Shown: positions 1 through 7,303, numbered from the stretch's first letter. The stretch: DNA of 11,696 nt from Actinomycetota bacterium (GCA_009927705.1 RFMK01000109.1:1-11696), one strand, 5' to 3'. A program made the numbers and translations. The notes: generated by a model from the letters alone, not told the origin.

Positions 1-11
1 TCGGGGCGGAA

Positions 12-42
12 TTGTGCGGATATTTGATTAAGTTCTTATAAA
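12..42 (+). promoter_or_regulatory. possible promoter of the MscS-like gene
   Basis: A TTGTGC hexamer at 12-17 (four of six matches to the -35 consensus) and an AT-rich TATAAA at 37-42 lie upstream of the channel gene. The spacing of 18-19 bases depends on which -10 register is taken. This would start transcription near position 49, leaving a leader of under 20 bases that still contains the GGAG ribosome site. The match is modest and the window begins only 11 bases further upstream, so any upstream element is unseen. Confidence 0.25.
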
Positions 43-55
43 GTCTTTCTCAAAT

Positions 56-59
56 GGAG
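56..59 (+). promoter_or_regulatory. ribosome binding site that sets the MscS-like start
   Basis: GGAG at 56-59 lies six bases upstream of the ATG at 66. It overlaps the in-frame ATG at 54, which has no purine-rich site before it. The second ATG is therefore the better start. Confidence 0.55.
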
Positions 60-65
60 CTGAAT

Positions 66-614
66 ATGAGCCTTCGCGAGGCAATCGATTGGTTCCTAGG
101 GTCCCCTTTGCGGATTCTGATAATTCTCATCTTGGCCGTCATTCTTCAACAGATCTCTACCCGCGCCGTCACGCGAGCACTCAGCAAAGTGGCAGAAGCG
201 GATTTCATGCCGGGAGAGAAGACCTCCATCACTCGCCAACGAGAGCGAGCCCGAACTGCCCAATCAGTATTGAAGAGCACTTCAAAAGCGTTGATTGGAT
301 TAGTTGCGGGCGGAATGATTCTTGGCGAACTTGGTGTTGATCTCGGGCCGCTTGTCGCATCAGCAGGTGTTGTTGGTTTCGCAGTAGGTCTTGGCGCACA
401 AACAATTGTTCGTGATGTTTTCTCTGGAATCATCATGCTTGTTGAGGATCAATATGGCGTCGGTGACGAAGTAGAAGTCCTTGATGTCAAAGGCAAAGTT
501 GAGACTGTTGGACTCCGTATTACGACATTACGCGATCGCCAAGGAACGCTCTGGTATTTGCGAAACGGTGAGATTCTTAAAGTCGGAAATAGATCTCAAA
601 AATCTCGAGGTTGA
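66..614 (+). CDS. short MscS-family mechanosensitive ion channel
   Basis: Predicted small-conductance mechanosensitive channel of 182 residues, which would release solutes through the cytoplasmic membrane on osmotic downshock. Hydrophobic segments lie near residues 15-34 and 73-90. The pore-lining helix spans about 94-125, with the family's Gly/Ala-rich pattern (AGVVGFAVGLGAQ). A beta domain follows at about 126-177, ending in a NGEILKVGN motif that corresponds to the PNGKI segment of E. coli MscS. The protein then stops, so the C-terminal alpha/beta vestibule domain (about 100 residues in the 286-residue E. coli protein) is absent. No continuation of that domain is seen in the other frames downstream. 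The start at 66 is preferred over 54 because of the GGAG site. The last 19 bases overlap the 3' end of the convergent globin gene. Family membership is clear; whether this short form makes a working channel is not. Confidence 0.85.
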   Translation: MSLREAIDWFLGSPLRILIILILAVILQQISTRAVTRALSKVAEADFMPGEKTSITRQRERARTAQSVLKSTSKALIGLVAGGMILGELGVDLGPLVASAGVVGFAVGLGAQTIVRDVFSGIIMLVEDQYGVGDEVEVLDVKGKVETVGLRITTLRDRQGTLWYLRNGEILKVGNRSQKSRG

Positions 615-624
615 TTAACCATCG
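596..624 (-). terminator. possible intrinsic terminator overlapping the globin stop codon
   Basis: On the minus strand an imperfect hairpin (606-624) has GGTT/AACC and CGA/TCG pairs, one bulged T and an AATC loop. Three bases later comes a TTTTT run (598-602) that runs into the TGA stop of the globin gene. The stem is weak (seven pairs) and lies inside the coding region, so this is tentative. It is the only terminator-like structure seen at the end of the five-gene operon. Confidence 0.3.
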
Positions 625-985
625 AGTGCGCGGCCATTACTAGATAATTCCACAACTCTTTTTTCAAATCTTCTCTCATCTTAAGTTCATCAACGGCTGA
701 CTTCATATGTTCAAGCCAAACATCTCTTTCGAATTCGCTAATATGAAAAGGCGAATGGCGCATACGAAGGCGAGGATGACCTCGTTCCTCGCTATATGTT
801 TTTGGACCGCCCCAATATTGCTCCAGAAACATCAATAAGCGCCGAGCTGCTCCTTTGAAATCCTCATCGGGATACATCGGTCGCAATACTGGATCAACCG
901 AAACACGAGCATAGAAATGTGAAACTAATTGTTCGAAAGTGGCGCGGCCACCCATTTGCTCGTACAGGCTAGTTTCTTCTGACAT
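596..985 (-). CDS. glbO: group II truncated haemoglobin (GlbO/trHbO type)
   Basis: Haem-binding 2-on-2 globin of 129 residues, cytoplasmic, expected to bind O2 and act in oxygen or reactive oxygen/nitrogen chemistry. It aligns almost end to end with remembered M. tuberculosis GlbO, including the FLEQYWGGP block and the GHPRLRMRH block. By that alignment the proximal F8 His is H77, B10 Tyr is Y25, CD1 Tyr is Y38 and G8 Trp is W90, the group II haem-pocket set. The ATG at 985 is chosen because the protein then begins at the family position. An in-frame start further upstream (1066) would add 27 non-homologous residues lying within the transporter gene. It begins eight bases after the transporter stop and is last in the operon. 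Its stop lies inside the convergent channel gene (19-base overlap). A redox partner is not evident nearby. Confidence 0.95.
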   Translation of the reverse strand: MSEETSLYEQMGGRATFEQLVSHFYARVSVDPVLRPMYPDEDFKGAARRLLMFLEQYWGGPKTYSEERGHPRLRMRHSPFHISEFERDVWLEHMKSAVDELKMREDLKKELWNYLVMAAHSMVNQPRDF

Positions 986-993
986 TTCAATAA

Positions 994-2208
994 TTATCCG
1001 CGTTTGATTGAGAAAGACCAAAGTCCCAGAAGTAGAACTGGGACTGCGGCAAAAGCGCAGAGCCACCCGTACGAGAGAGTCCCGATAATCACGCCAGCAA
1101 GCGCTCCCCCGCCTGCTCCCGAAAGATTCATAACAAGGTCGCTTGCGCCTTGTGATGATGTTTTCATCTCCGGATTTACCGATTCAGTGAGGAATGCAGA
1201 GCCAGCAATCAACGTGCATGACCAACCCAAACCAAGCAAAAAGAGTCCGACTCCGAGCGTGATTGCATCATCGGCTGCGGCAAATCCCGAAACCACAGCT
1301 GAGGACAAAAGAGTAAGTGTTCCAATTTGAATAACACGCACTCTTCCAAATCGGTCGCTCAACGTTCCGACTAAAGGCGAGAATGCATACATTCCGAGTA
1401 CGTGAACACTGATGACAAGTCCGATTATTGAAAGCGTTACATCAACGTGCGCCATATGGACTGGTGTCATGACCATAATCGAAACCATCGCAATATGTCC
1501 GACGGCAATAGAAAGTATCGCAAAGAGCGCTTTCGGATTTGATCGGATATGTCTCAACGCCTCGCGGGTCGCGCCTTTCGGTTTTACTTTGTTGCCAGAT
1601 TGTTGAGTCGCAGTCAGGAAAGGATCTGGTCGCAAAAACATCTGGATGACGATGATTGCTAATGTAAGCGTGACAGCTGAGACCACATAGGGACCGGTAA
1701 GTCGAGGTAATCCCATTTTCTCTGCCAAGTTTCCGGCAGGTTCCATGAGATTCGGTCCGGTAACTGCGCCTACGGTGGAACCCCACACTACAAATGACAA
1801 TTGTTTTGCGCGCGTCTCATTCGTTGCAAGATCGACAGCAGCAAATCGAGCTTGGTACCCCGCGGCCGATGCGGCACCAACCAAGAAAGTTCCCATCAAC
1901 ATTAAAACTATGTTCTTCTGCGAACCACCAGTAATTGCTAAAAGTGAGCCAATAACGCCCGCTATGAAGCCGCTCGAGAGTGCGAGGCGCCGACCGCCCC
2001 GCGCCGTGAGTCGCGCGAGTGGGAGAGCTAATGCAGCGGCACCCAATACTGATGAAGTTTGAGCAAGGCCAGCAAGTGTTTCTGAATCAGTAATGGAAGC
2101 AACAAGCAAGGAACCCGCAGCAACTGTGCCTGCTACTCCGACTCCATTGAGAACTTGGGCGGCAGCGAGGACTTTTACCGTCTTGTCTTGCAGCGCCGTA
2201 TTGGGCAT
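994..2208 (-). CDS. major facilitator superfamily transporter
   Basis: A 404-residue polytopic membrane protein with about 12 hydrophobic segments in two halves, split by a charged loop at about 192-226 (Lys/Arg-rich, with GNKVKPKGATREALRH). Two copies of the MFS loop 2-3 motif are recognisable: a degenerate LARLTARGGRR at 64-74 and a better GTLSDRFGRVRV at 281-292. The Gly/Ala-rich second segment and a drug/metabolite-efflux-like topology are seen, but no residue set fixes the substrate. The start codon abuts the stop of the alpha-glucosidase gene (TAA directly followed by ATG) with no clear ribosome site of its own, so translation is probably coupled. Sugar uptake linked to the glucosidase, or efflux of a toxic metabolite, are both possible; neither can be decided from sequence. 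Confidence 0.85.
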   Translation of the reverse strand: MPNTALQDKTVKVLAAAQVLNGVGVAGTVAAGSLLVASITDSETLAGLAQTSSVLGAAALALPLARLTARGGRRLALSSGFIAGVIGSLLAITGGSQKNIVLMLMGTFLVGAASAAGYQARFAAVDLATNETRAKQLSFVVWGSTVGAVTGPNLMEPAGNLAEKMGLPRLTGPYVVSAVTLTLAIIVIQMFLRPDPFLTATQQSGNKVKPKGATREALRHIRSNPKALFAILSIAVGHIAMVSIMVMTPVHMAHVDVTLSIIGLVISVHVLGMYAFSPLVGTLSDRFGRVRVIQIGTLTLLSSAVVSGFAAADDAITLGVGLFLLGLGWSCTLIAGSAFLTESVNPEMKTSSQGASDLVMNLSGAGGGALAGVIIGTLSYGWLCAFAAVPVLLLGLWSFSIKRG

Positions 2209-3912
2209 TTATTTCACGCGCAGCCAGACTGCAGTATCAGTTGGAAGCATATTGCCCTTGAGTGGACCGCTTGCAACTAGTACTTCAGAATTCTGTGGAA
2301 GCTCAAAGTCCGCACCGAAGTTTATATAGCAAGCAAAATTTCCAGGACGTGAGAATGCGACAACATCGTTGCGCGACTCAATCCATTCCATTGGTCCATC
2401 ACCGAGGCCGGATTCTCCTTTACGAACCGATAATGCTTTCCGGTAGATGTTGAGAGTTGAGTGCTGGTCATTCTCTTGCGATTCAGCTGAGTACTGTCCC
2501 CACCAAGAACTTGCAGGGAGCCAGGCTTCTTCCGGCTTGAGATTCTCATTTGTAGAGAATCCAAATGCACCTTGGGCCGATGTCTTCCACGGAATGGGAA
2601 CACGACATCCATCACGTCCACGATCTTTATATCCGCTCATCTTCCATCGCGGATCAGTCAAGCGATTCTCTGGAATATCTCGAACTTCTGGAACTGCAAG
2701 TTCTTCACCTTGATACAAATACGTTCCGCCGGGAAGAGCAAGAGCCATCAGTGTTGCGCTTCGTGCGCGAAGAGTTCCACGTGCAATATTCAATTTTGAA
2801 GGATCGCCTTGGCGCGACCACGTTGTGTCACCATGGTTTGTTAAACCTAGATCAAGTCGATCAACAGAACGCACAACATCATGGTTATTGAAAACCCACG
2901 ATGTTGGAGCTCCAACTTCGGCTAGCGCAGCGATGGAATTATCAATCTTCTTCCGTATCTCCTCTGGTTTCCAGAGCGTTGTGAGCATTTCGAAATTGAA
3001 GGAGTTTTGGAGTTCATCCGCGCGAACATAGCGAGCGATGCGCGATGCAGGGCTTACCCATGCTTCAGCCACAGCCATGCGATCTCCAGGATATGAATCA
3101 AGAATCTTGCGCCAGCGGCGATAGATGTCATGCACGCCCTCTTGATCCCAGAAAGGCTTATGTTCTGGACTGAGCATGCGAGTTAAGTTGTTCTTGCCGA
3201 AGAGTTTTGCGATCCAACCCTCTCGAATGTCGGGTAAACCCTTCTCTTTGAACATTCCGTGCGCCACATCAATACGGAAACCATCGACACCTTTATCGAG
3301 CCAGAACTTCAATACATCTTCAAAATGATTTTGAACTTCAGGATTTTCCCAATTCACATCGGGTTGCTCGACTGCAAAGAGATGGAGATACCACTGACCT
3401 AACTTTCCGTCAGCTTCTGTAATGCGATGCCATGCTGGACCGCCAAAGACCGCTTGCCAATTATTCGGCGGAAGATCTCCGTTTGGACCTTTGCCATCAC
3501 GGAAGATGTAACGGTTGCGTTCTGGCGATCCTGGTTTTGCTTTCAGCGCTGCTTGGAACCATGCATGTTGATCAGAAGTGTGATTAGGGACGATATCGAT
3601 AATGACTTTAATTCCATGTGAATGGGCATCATCAATAAGTCTTTGTGCGTCTGCCAAAGTTCCATAATCAGGTTCGATATTCATGTAATCAGAAACGTCA
3701 TAACCATGATCATTTTGAGGAGATGGATACCACGGAGTAATCCAGATTGCATCTACGCCAAGTTTCTGCAAGTAAGGAAGTTTCGAGCGAATGCCCTCTA
3801 CATCACCGATTCCATCACCGTTGCTATCAGCGAACGAACGGATGTAAATCTGATACGTAACAGCGTCACGCCACCATGGACGAATTCCTCGCGGGGCCAG
3901 TACAGAACTCAC
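2209..3912 (-). CDS. aglA: GH13 alpha-glucosidase (oligo-1,6-glucosidase group)
   Basis: A 567-residue glycoside hydrolase predicted to release glucose from the non-reducing ends of alpha-glucosides such as maltose or isomalto-oligosaccharides. No signal peptide is seen, so it is cytoplasmic. The (beta/alpha)8 fold opens with AVTYQIYIRSFADSNGDGIGD at about 17-37. Conserved region I is DIVPNH (106-111). The QPDVN motif at 183-187 matches the QPDLN hallmark of the oligo-1,6-glucosidase subfamily. The nucleophile is D215 (GFRID), the acid/base E283 (VAEAW) and the transition-state stabiliser D345 (NNHD), all intact. Length is normal for the family. The GTG start at 3912 shares one base with the thioesterase TAG stop and has a strong GGAGGAG site eight bases upstream. 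Trehalose synthase and sucrose hydrolase are related alternatives; linkage specificity cannot be read from sequence alone. Confidence 0.93.
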   Translation of the reverse strand: MSSVLAPRGIRPWWRDAVTYQIYIRSFADSNGDGIGDVEGIRSKLPYLQKLGVDAIWITPWYPSPQNDHGYDVSDYMNIEPDYGTLADAQRLIDDAHSHGIKVIIDIVPNHTSDQHAWFQAALKAKPGSPERNRYIFRDGKGPNGDLPPNNWQAVFGGPAWHRITEADGKLGQWYLHLFAVEQPDVNWENPEVQNHFEDVLKFWLDKGVDGFRIDVAHGMFKEKGLPDIREGWIAKLFGKNNLTRMLSPEHKPFWDQEGVHDIYRRWRKILDSYPGDRMAVAEAWVSPASRIARYVRADELQNSFNFEMLTTLWKPEEIRKKIDNSIAALAEVGAPTSWVFNNHDVVRSVDRLDLGLTNHGDTTWSRQGDPSKLNIARGTLRARSATLMALALPGGTYLYQGEELAVPEVRDIPENRLTDPRWKMSGYKDRGRDGCRVPIPWKTSAQGAFGFSTNENLKPEEAWLPASSWWGQYSAESQENDQHSTLNIYRKALSVRKGESGLGDGPMEWIESRNDVVAFSRPGNFACYINFGADFELPQNSEVLVASGPLKGNMLPTDTAVWLRVK

Positions 3913-4322
3913 TACTTCTTCTCCTCCAGATATTGCTGCAGAAATGCACGTTCCTCATCATTGAGGGGACGGGATTTAGCAACGCTTTCATCAACCGCAA
4001 CCTGAACTGTCTTAACTCGAGCGCACAACTCTCCTTTATTTGTGATTTCGTAAATCATGGTGAATGAAGAGTTTCCGATGGACTCAACCCAGAGTTCCAC
4101 ATCAACGTAAATTCCACCTTCAAAAATCGGAGCTAGAAAATCGACATCGGCGTGAGCAACCACCATCTCAAGGATTCCTGGACGATTGTTCTGTTGAGAA
4201 GGTTGGACAAACGACCATTCAAAACGAGCTTCTTGGGCAAAAGTCAGATACTTCGCATTATTAACATGCCCCATCGCATCTAGATCATCCCAACGGACAA
4301 AAGCTTTATGCTGATATCTCAT
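3912..4322 (-). CDS. hot-dog fold acyl-CoA thioesterase (4HBT family)
   Basis: A 136-residue protein of the YbgC/4-hydroxybenzoyl-CoA thioesterase type, expected to hydrolyse an acyl-CoA thioester in the cytoplasm. The N-terminal signature RWDDLDAMGHVNNAKY (10-25) carries the predicted catalytic Asp (D15), followed by H19, N21 and Y25. The long central helix (LTFAQEARFEW) comes next, then beta strands typical of the fold. Length is normal for a single hot-dog domain, which works as a dimer or tetramer. The ATG overlaps the ettA stop by four bases (ATGA), so translation is probably coupled. The substrate is unknown. From memory, M. tuberculosis has a protein of this kind (Rv2475c) close to ettA and glbO, which fits an old actinobacterial neighbourhood. 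Confidence 0.88.
   Translation of the reverse strand: MRYQHKAFVRWDDLDAMGHVNNAKYLTFAQEARFEWSFVQPSQQNNRPGILEMVVAHADVDFLAPIFEGGIYVDVELWVESIGNSSFTMIYEITNKGELCARVKTVQVAVDESVAKSRPLNDEERAFLQQYLEEKK
3921..3927 (-). promoter_or_regulatory. strong ribosome binding site for the alpha-glucosidase GTG start
   Basis: GGAGGAG on the minus strand ends eight bases before the GTG at 3912. It lies within the last codons of the thioesterase gene and is the best Shine-Dalgarno match in the five-gene operon. It supports the GTG start and suggests the glucosidase is translated more independently than its neighbours. Confidence 0.75.
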
Positions 4323-5986
4323 CGAGTGAGTTTCCGATATGTAACGCGGTGTGGACGTGCAGCTTCTGGTCCCAATCGTTCAATCTTATTTTTCTCGTAA
4401 GACTCGAAGTTTCCTTCGAACCAGAACCATTGGGAATCGCCTTCATAAGCAAGGATGTGAGTAGCAACGCGATCTAAGAACCATCGATCGTGTGAAATCA
4501 CCACAGCGCAACCCGGGAAATCTAAGAGTGCATTCTCAAGTGAACCAAGTGTTTCGACATCTAAATCGTTTGTGGGCTCGTCAAGGAGTAATAAGTTTCC
4601 ACCCATTTTCAAAGTCAGCGCAAGATTAAGACGGTTTCTTTCACCGCCCGAAAGCACACCGGCCGCTTTCTGTTGATCAGGACCTTTGAATCCGAAAGCG
4701 GAGACATAGGCGCGGCTAGGCATTTCAACCGCTCCAACTTTCATGAAATCAAGTCCATCAGATACGACTTCCCACAGAGATTTCTTGGGATCAATTCCGC
4801 CACGAGACTGATCTACATAAGAAATCTTTACTGTCTCGCCGACCTTGATTGATCCTGAATCTGGAGTTTCTAGTCCCAAGATCATCTTGAATAACGTTGT
4901 CTTTCCAGCGCCGTTTGGTCCAATCACACCAACAATTCCATTGCGTGGCAGCGAGAATGAGAGATTGTCGATCAATAAGCGCTCGCCAAAACCTTTAGAC
5001 AAGTTCTCAACCTCGACGACGATATTTCCAAGACGTGGTCCCATCGGAATCTGGATTTCTTCGAAATCTAACTTGCGGGCCTTCTCCGCTTCAGCCGCCA
5101 TCTCTTCATATCTAGCAAGACGCGCCTTGGATTTGGCCTGGCGACCTTTGGCATTTTGGCGGACCCAATCCAACTCTTCTGCAAGACGCTTCGCGCGCTT
5201 TGCATCTTTCTGTCCTTCAACCTTCAAACGTGCAGCTTTAGTCTCAAGATAGGTTGAATAGTTACCTTCATATGGATATGCCCGACCACGATCGAGTTCG
5301 AGAATCCATTCTGCAACATTGTCCAAGAAGTAGCGATCGTGCGTGATGGCCACAACTGTTCCCTCATATTTGGAGAGGAATTGTTCGAGCCAGAGAACAG
5401 ATTCAGCATCGAGATGGTTTGTGGGCTCATCAAGAAGCAAGAGATCTGGTTTTTGAAGAAGCAATTTGCAGAGCGCTACACGTCGTCGCTCTCCACCAGA
5501 TAGCACTTTTACATCTGCATCAGGTGGTGGACAACGTAAAGCATCCATCGCTTGCTCTAATTGCGAGTCAAGATCCCACGCGTTCAAGTGATCTAACTTC
5601 TCTTGCAAGGTTCCCATCTCGGCGAGCAACTTGTCGTAATCGGCGTCAGGGTTTGCCATTTCTTCCGAAACTTGATTGAAACGTGCGAGCAGCGCCATTG
5701 TTTCGGCAACGCCTTCTTGAACATTTTCTAGAACATTCTTCTCTTCATTCAAAGGTGGCTCTTGTAGAAGGATTCCGACTGAGTAGCCTGGAGATATATA
5801 AGCCTCGCCATTCGATGGTTGTTGTAGTCCTGCCATTATTTGTAGGACCGTTGATTTACCTGCGCCGTTAGGCCCAACAACGCCGATCTTTGCACCCGGC
5901 AGAAACATCAATGTGACGTCATCAAGGATGACTTTGTCACCATGCGCTTTACGCGCCTTCTTCATCGTATAAATGAACTCTGCCAC
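4319..5986 (-). CDS. ettA: energy-dependent translational throttle protein EttA (ABC-F)
   Basis: Soluble tandem ATPase that binds the ribosomal E site and gates entry into elongation according to the ATP/ADP ratio. It is 555 residues, the same length as E. coli EttA. Domain 1 has Walker A GPNGAGKST (38-46), signature LSGGE (162-166) and LLLLDEPTNHLD with catalytic E187. The charged linker follows at about 245-310. Domain 2 has Walker A GPNGAGKTT (356-364), signature LSGGE (445-449) and catalytic E470. The opening EFIYTMKKARKAHG is the EttA N-terminus. The start is the GTG at 5986; the frame stays open upstream to an ATG at 6076, but that would run into the tRNA gene and add 30 non-homologous residues. 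Before the GTG, TAAGGT (5995-6000) could act as a weak AAGG ribosome site or as a -10 of a nearly leaderless transcript. It is first in the five-gene operon. Confidence 0.97.
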   Translation of the reverse strand: MAEFIYTMKKARKAHGDKVILDDVTLMFLPGAKIGVVGPNGAGKSTVLQIMAGLQQPSNGEAYISPGYSVGILLQEPPLNEEKNVLENVQEGVAETMALLARFNQVSEEMANPDADYDKLLAEMGTLQEKLDHLNAWDLDSQLEQAMDALRCPPPDADVKVLSGGERRRVALCKLLLQKPDLLLLDEPTNHLDAESVLWLEQFLSKYEGTVVAITHDRYFLDNVAEWILELDRGRAYPYEGNYSTYLETKAARLKVEGQKDAKRAKRLAEELDWVRQNAKGRQAKSKARLARYEEMAAEAEKARKLDFEEIQIPMGPRLGNIVVEVENLSKGFGERLLIDNLSFSLPRNGIVGVIGPNGAGKTTLFKMILGLETPDSGSIKVGETVKISYVDQSRGGIDPKKSLWEVVSDGLDFMKVGAVEMPSRAYVSAFGFKGPDQQKAAGVLSGGERNRLNLALTLKMGGNLLLLDEPTNDLDVETLGSLENALLDFPGCAVVISHDRWFLDRVATHILAYEGDSQWFWFEGNFESYEKNKIERLGPEAARPHRVTYRKLTR

Positions 5987-6048
5987 GAGGCGAAACCTTA
6001 TCGTCTCGGCCGCGAATCGTTGGCACTCGGTAGACTTGTCTCGCACAA

Positions 6049-6122
6049 GCGCTCGTAGCTCAGTTGGATAGAGCACTCGCCTTCTAAGCGGGTTGTCGCA
6101 GGTTCGATTCCTGCCGGGCGCG
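6049..6122 (+). tRNA. trnR: tRNA-Arg (anticodon UCU)
   Basis: A complete cloverleaf can be drawn. The acceptor stem is 6049-6055 with 6115-6121 (one G-U pair), followed by discriminator G at 6122. The D stem is GCTC/GAGC (6058-6061 with 6071-6074). The anticodon stem is 6076-6080 with 6088-6092, around the loop CTTCTAA. The T stem is 6098-6102 with 6110-6114, around the loop TTCGATT. Anticodon TCT at 6083-6085 reads AGA (and AGG by wobble). The 3' CCA is not encoded. It runs divergently from ettA and convergently with the P450 gene. No clear promoter or terminator was found for it. Confidence 0.96.
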
Positions 6123-6188
6123 CTTTACTGAAAACGATAACTAAACAGAAATATTTAGGTCTCCCTTGGAGCAGATTTCACCGACAGA

Positions 6189-7244
6189 TTAGATGCTTAT
6201 TAATGCCACGTATCTAAATTGATCTGGAACCATTTCCAATGGTGGTTTGTGGAACGAAATATCTTCTTCCTCGACTACTAGATTCTTACCTGACTCAATA
6301 ATCACTCGAATAAAGACCTTGGCTTCAATTTCAGCGATGTGATTACCGAGACATGTGTGGGGACCGAAGCCAAAGCTCAAATGAGGGTTCCGCGGCCTCT
6401 CTAGGTTTACTTCAAAAGGGTTCTCAAAGACAGTGGTATCAAAATTTCCGGAAATGAAACTCATACCGACGTACCGATCATCGGGAAGATCGGTCCTTCC
6501 TGATTCAGGAACCATAGTTCGATTCATCATGGGTAATGGCGAGAAGAATCGCAAGAATTCTTGAATCGCCGCTGAAACAAGGTCAGGATTATTGCGAAGT
6601 TTCTGAAGGTCGCTCGGTTTCCTTGCTAGGTGCCAGATGATTCCAGTCAGTAATTTCACGACGGTATCACGTCCACCAGCCAATAACACTCCCGCAATTC
6701 CTCTAAATACTGAAGCTGAAACTTGCTGTCCTTCAATTTCCATTGTGGCAATCTGTCTCCACACATCATCACTAGACCCAATTAATGCCTCTTCATAGAT
6801 TCGATCTAGATAGCGATGCAGAACTTCTCCTGAACGTTGCTCAGATTCAGCGGTCCAGACATCCGGACCCCATGAGATCCATTCCGCGACATCTTGTGGG
6901 CGGTTATAGATAACTCCAAGATTTTGCATCACGATCGGTAGTGCAAGATTACTGACGACATTCTGATTCGACTGCTTGAAGTAATCCTCGACTATTTTCT
7001 TCGTATTCACAGTGAACGCATCCACATGACGTTCAATCGAGGGCTTAACAAAGATAGGTGCTAGCGCTGAGCGATAAAGATGATGGCGCGGAGGATCTAC
7101 TTCAAGAGGAAGTTGGCGGTAGTCACGTACATCTGCATCACCTTGTAGATCCGAAGAGTAAGTCTGGGTATCTCTTAAAGCCTCTCGCAGTTCTTTATGC
7201 CCTTTGAAGACTCGATTAGCGCTAGGTTGAAGTGCTGACACCAC
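6189..7244 (-). CDS. cytochrome P450, N-terminally short
   Basis: Haem-thiolate monooxygenase of 351 residues, soluble (no membrane anchor), as in bacterial class I P450s. The I-helix oxygen-activation motif AGGRDT is at 189-194 and the K-helix ExxR at E229-R232. The haem loop FGFGPHTCLG has its Cys ligand at C298. The hydrophobic C-terminal end looks complete. The protein begins at the level of the 'VTRYEDVRAVL'-like segment (VFKGHKELREAL), so the usual first 40-50 residues (helix A and beta 1) are missing. The first possible start is GTG GTG at 7244/7241; no ATG, GTG, TTG or CTG exists in frame between there and the pstS stop. A TATGAT hexamer six bases before the second GTG suggests leaderless initiation at 7241. 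No ferredoxin or reductase gene is adjacent. The substrate is unknown. It could be functional or a 5'-truncated remnant. Confidence 0.88.
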   Translation of the reverse strand: MVSALQPSANRVFKGHKELREALRDTQTYSSDLQGDADVRDYRQLPLEVDPPRHHLYRSALAPIFVKPSIERHVDAFTVNTKKIVEDYFKQSNQNVVSNLALPIVMQNLGVIYNRPQDVAEWISWGPDVWTAESEQRSGEVLHRYLDRIYEEALIGSSDDVWRQIATMEIEGQQVSASVFRGIAGVLLAGGRDTVVKLLTGIIWHLARKPSDLQKLRNNPDLVSAAIQEFLRFFSPLPMMNRTMVPESGRTDLPDDRYVGMSFISGNFDTTVFENPFEVNLERPRNPHLSFGFGPHTCLGNHIAEIEAKVFIRVIIESGKNLVVEEEDISFHKPPLEMVPDQFRYVALISI

Positions 7245-7247
7245 GCC

Positions 7248-7253
7248 ATCATA
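7248..7253 (-). promoter_or_regulatory. -10-like element of the P450 gene (possible leaderless start)
   Basis: TATGAT (five of six matches to TATAAT) lies on the minus strand, with exactly six bases (GGCGTG) before the GTG at 7241. That is the geometry of actinobacterial leaderless promoters. No Shine-Dalgarno sequence precedes either GTG. No -35 hexamer is seen at the right distance, where the terminator stem lies. Without this element the P450 would have no evident promoter. Confidence 0.4.
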
Positions 7254-7262
7254 GTTTGAAGC

Positions 7263-7303
7263 AAAGAAAAACCCGGGATCCCTCGAGGTCCCGGGTCTTT
7301 CTT
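7263..7303 (-). terminator. intrinsic terminator after pstS
   Basis: A perfect eight-base stem, ACCCGGGA at 7271-7278 with TCCCGGGT at 7289-7296, encloses a short CCTCGAGG palindrome (7281-7288). On the minus strand it is followed by TTTTTCTTT. Flanking A-rich and T-rich arms (7264-7269 with 7298-7303) extend the stem past one mismatch, so it may also work weakly on the plus strand. It lies 35 bases beyond the pstS stop and closes the phosphate operon. Confidence 0.85.

Noticed and set aside
994..1786. Several open frames opposite or out of frame within the transporter gene
   Set aside because: They are shadows of the transporter reading frame; none has a family motif or its own start signals.
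3622..4005. A 127-codon plus-strand open frame across the thioesterase-glucosidase junction
   Set aside because: It is antisense to two confirmed genes and shows no protein-like features.
4845..5252. A 135-codon open frame on the plus strand opposite ettA
   Set aside because: It lies wholly within a well-supported gene on the other strand, has no recognisable domain and no ribosome site, and is explained by codon bias of the real gene.
6035..6049. CTTGT/ACAAG inverted repeat just before the tRNA
   Set aside because: Five-base arms are short and expected by chance; it has no T run and no known role.
5987..6076. Longer EttA N-terminus starting at the ATG at 6076
   Set aside because: It would run into the tRNA-Arg gene and add 30 residues without homology; the GTG at 5986 gives exactly 555 residues and the standard EttA N-terminus.
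6158..6175. Possible hairpin terminator between the tRNA and the P450
   Set aside because: The stem is only four base pairs with a very small loop and no adjacent T tract.
6049..6188. tRNA-Arg as an integration site with the P450 as cargo
   Set aside because: No integrase, no repeat of the tRNA 3' end and no mobile gene is seen nearby; the P450 points toward the tRNA and has no other cargo-like neighbours.
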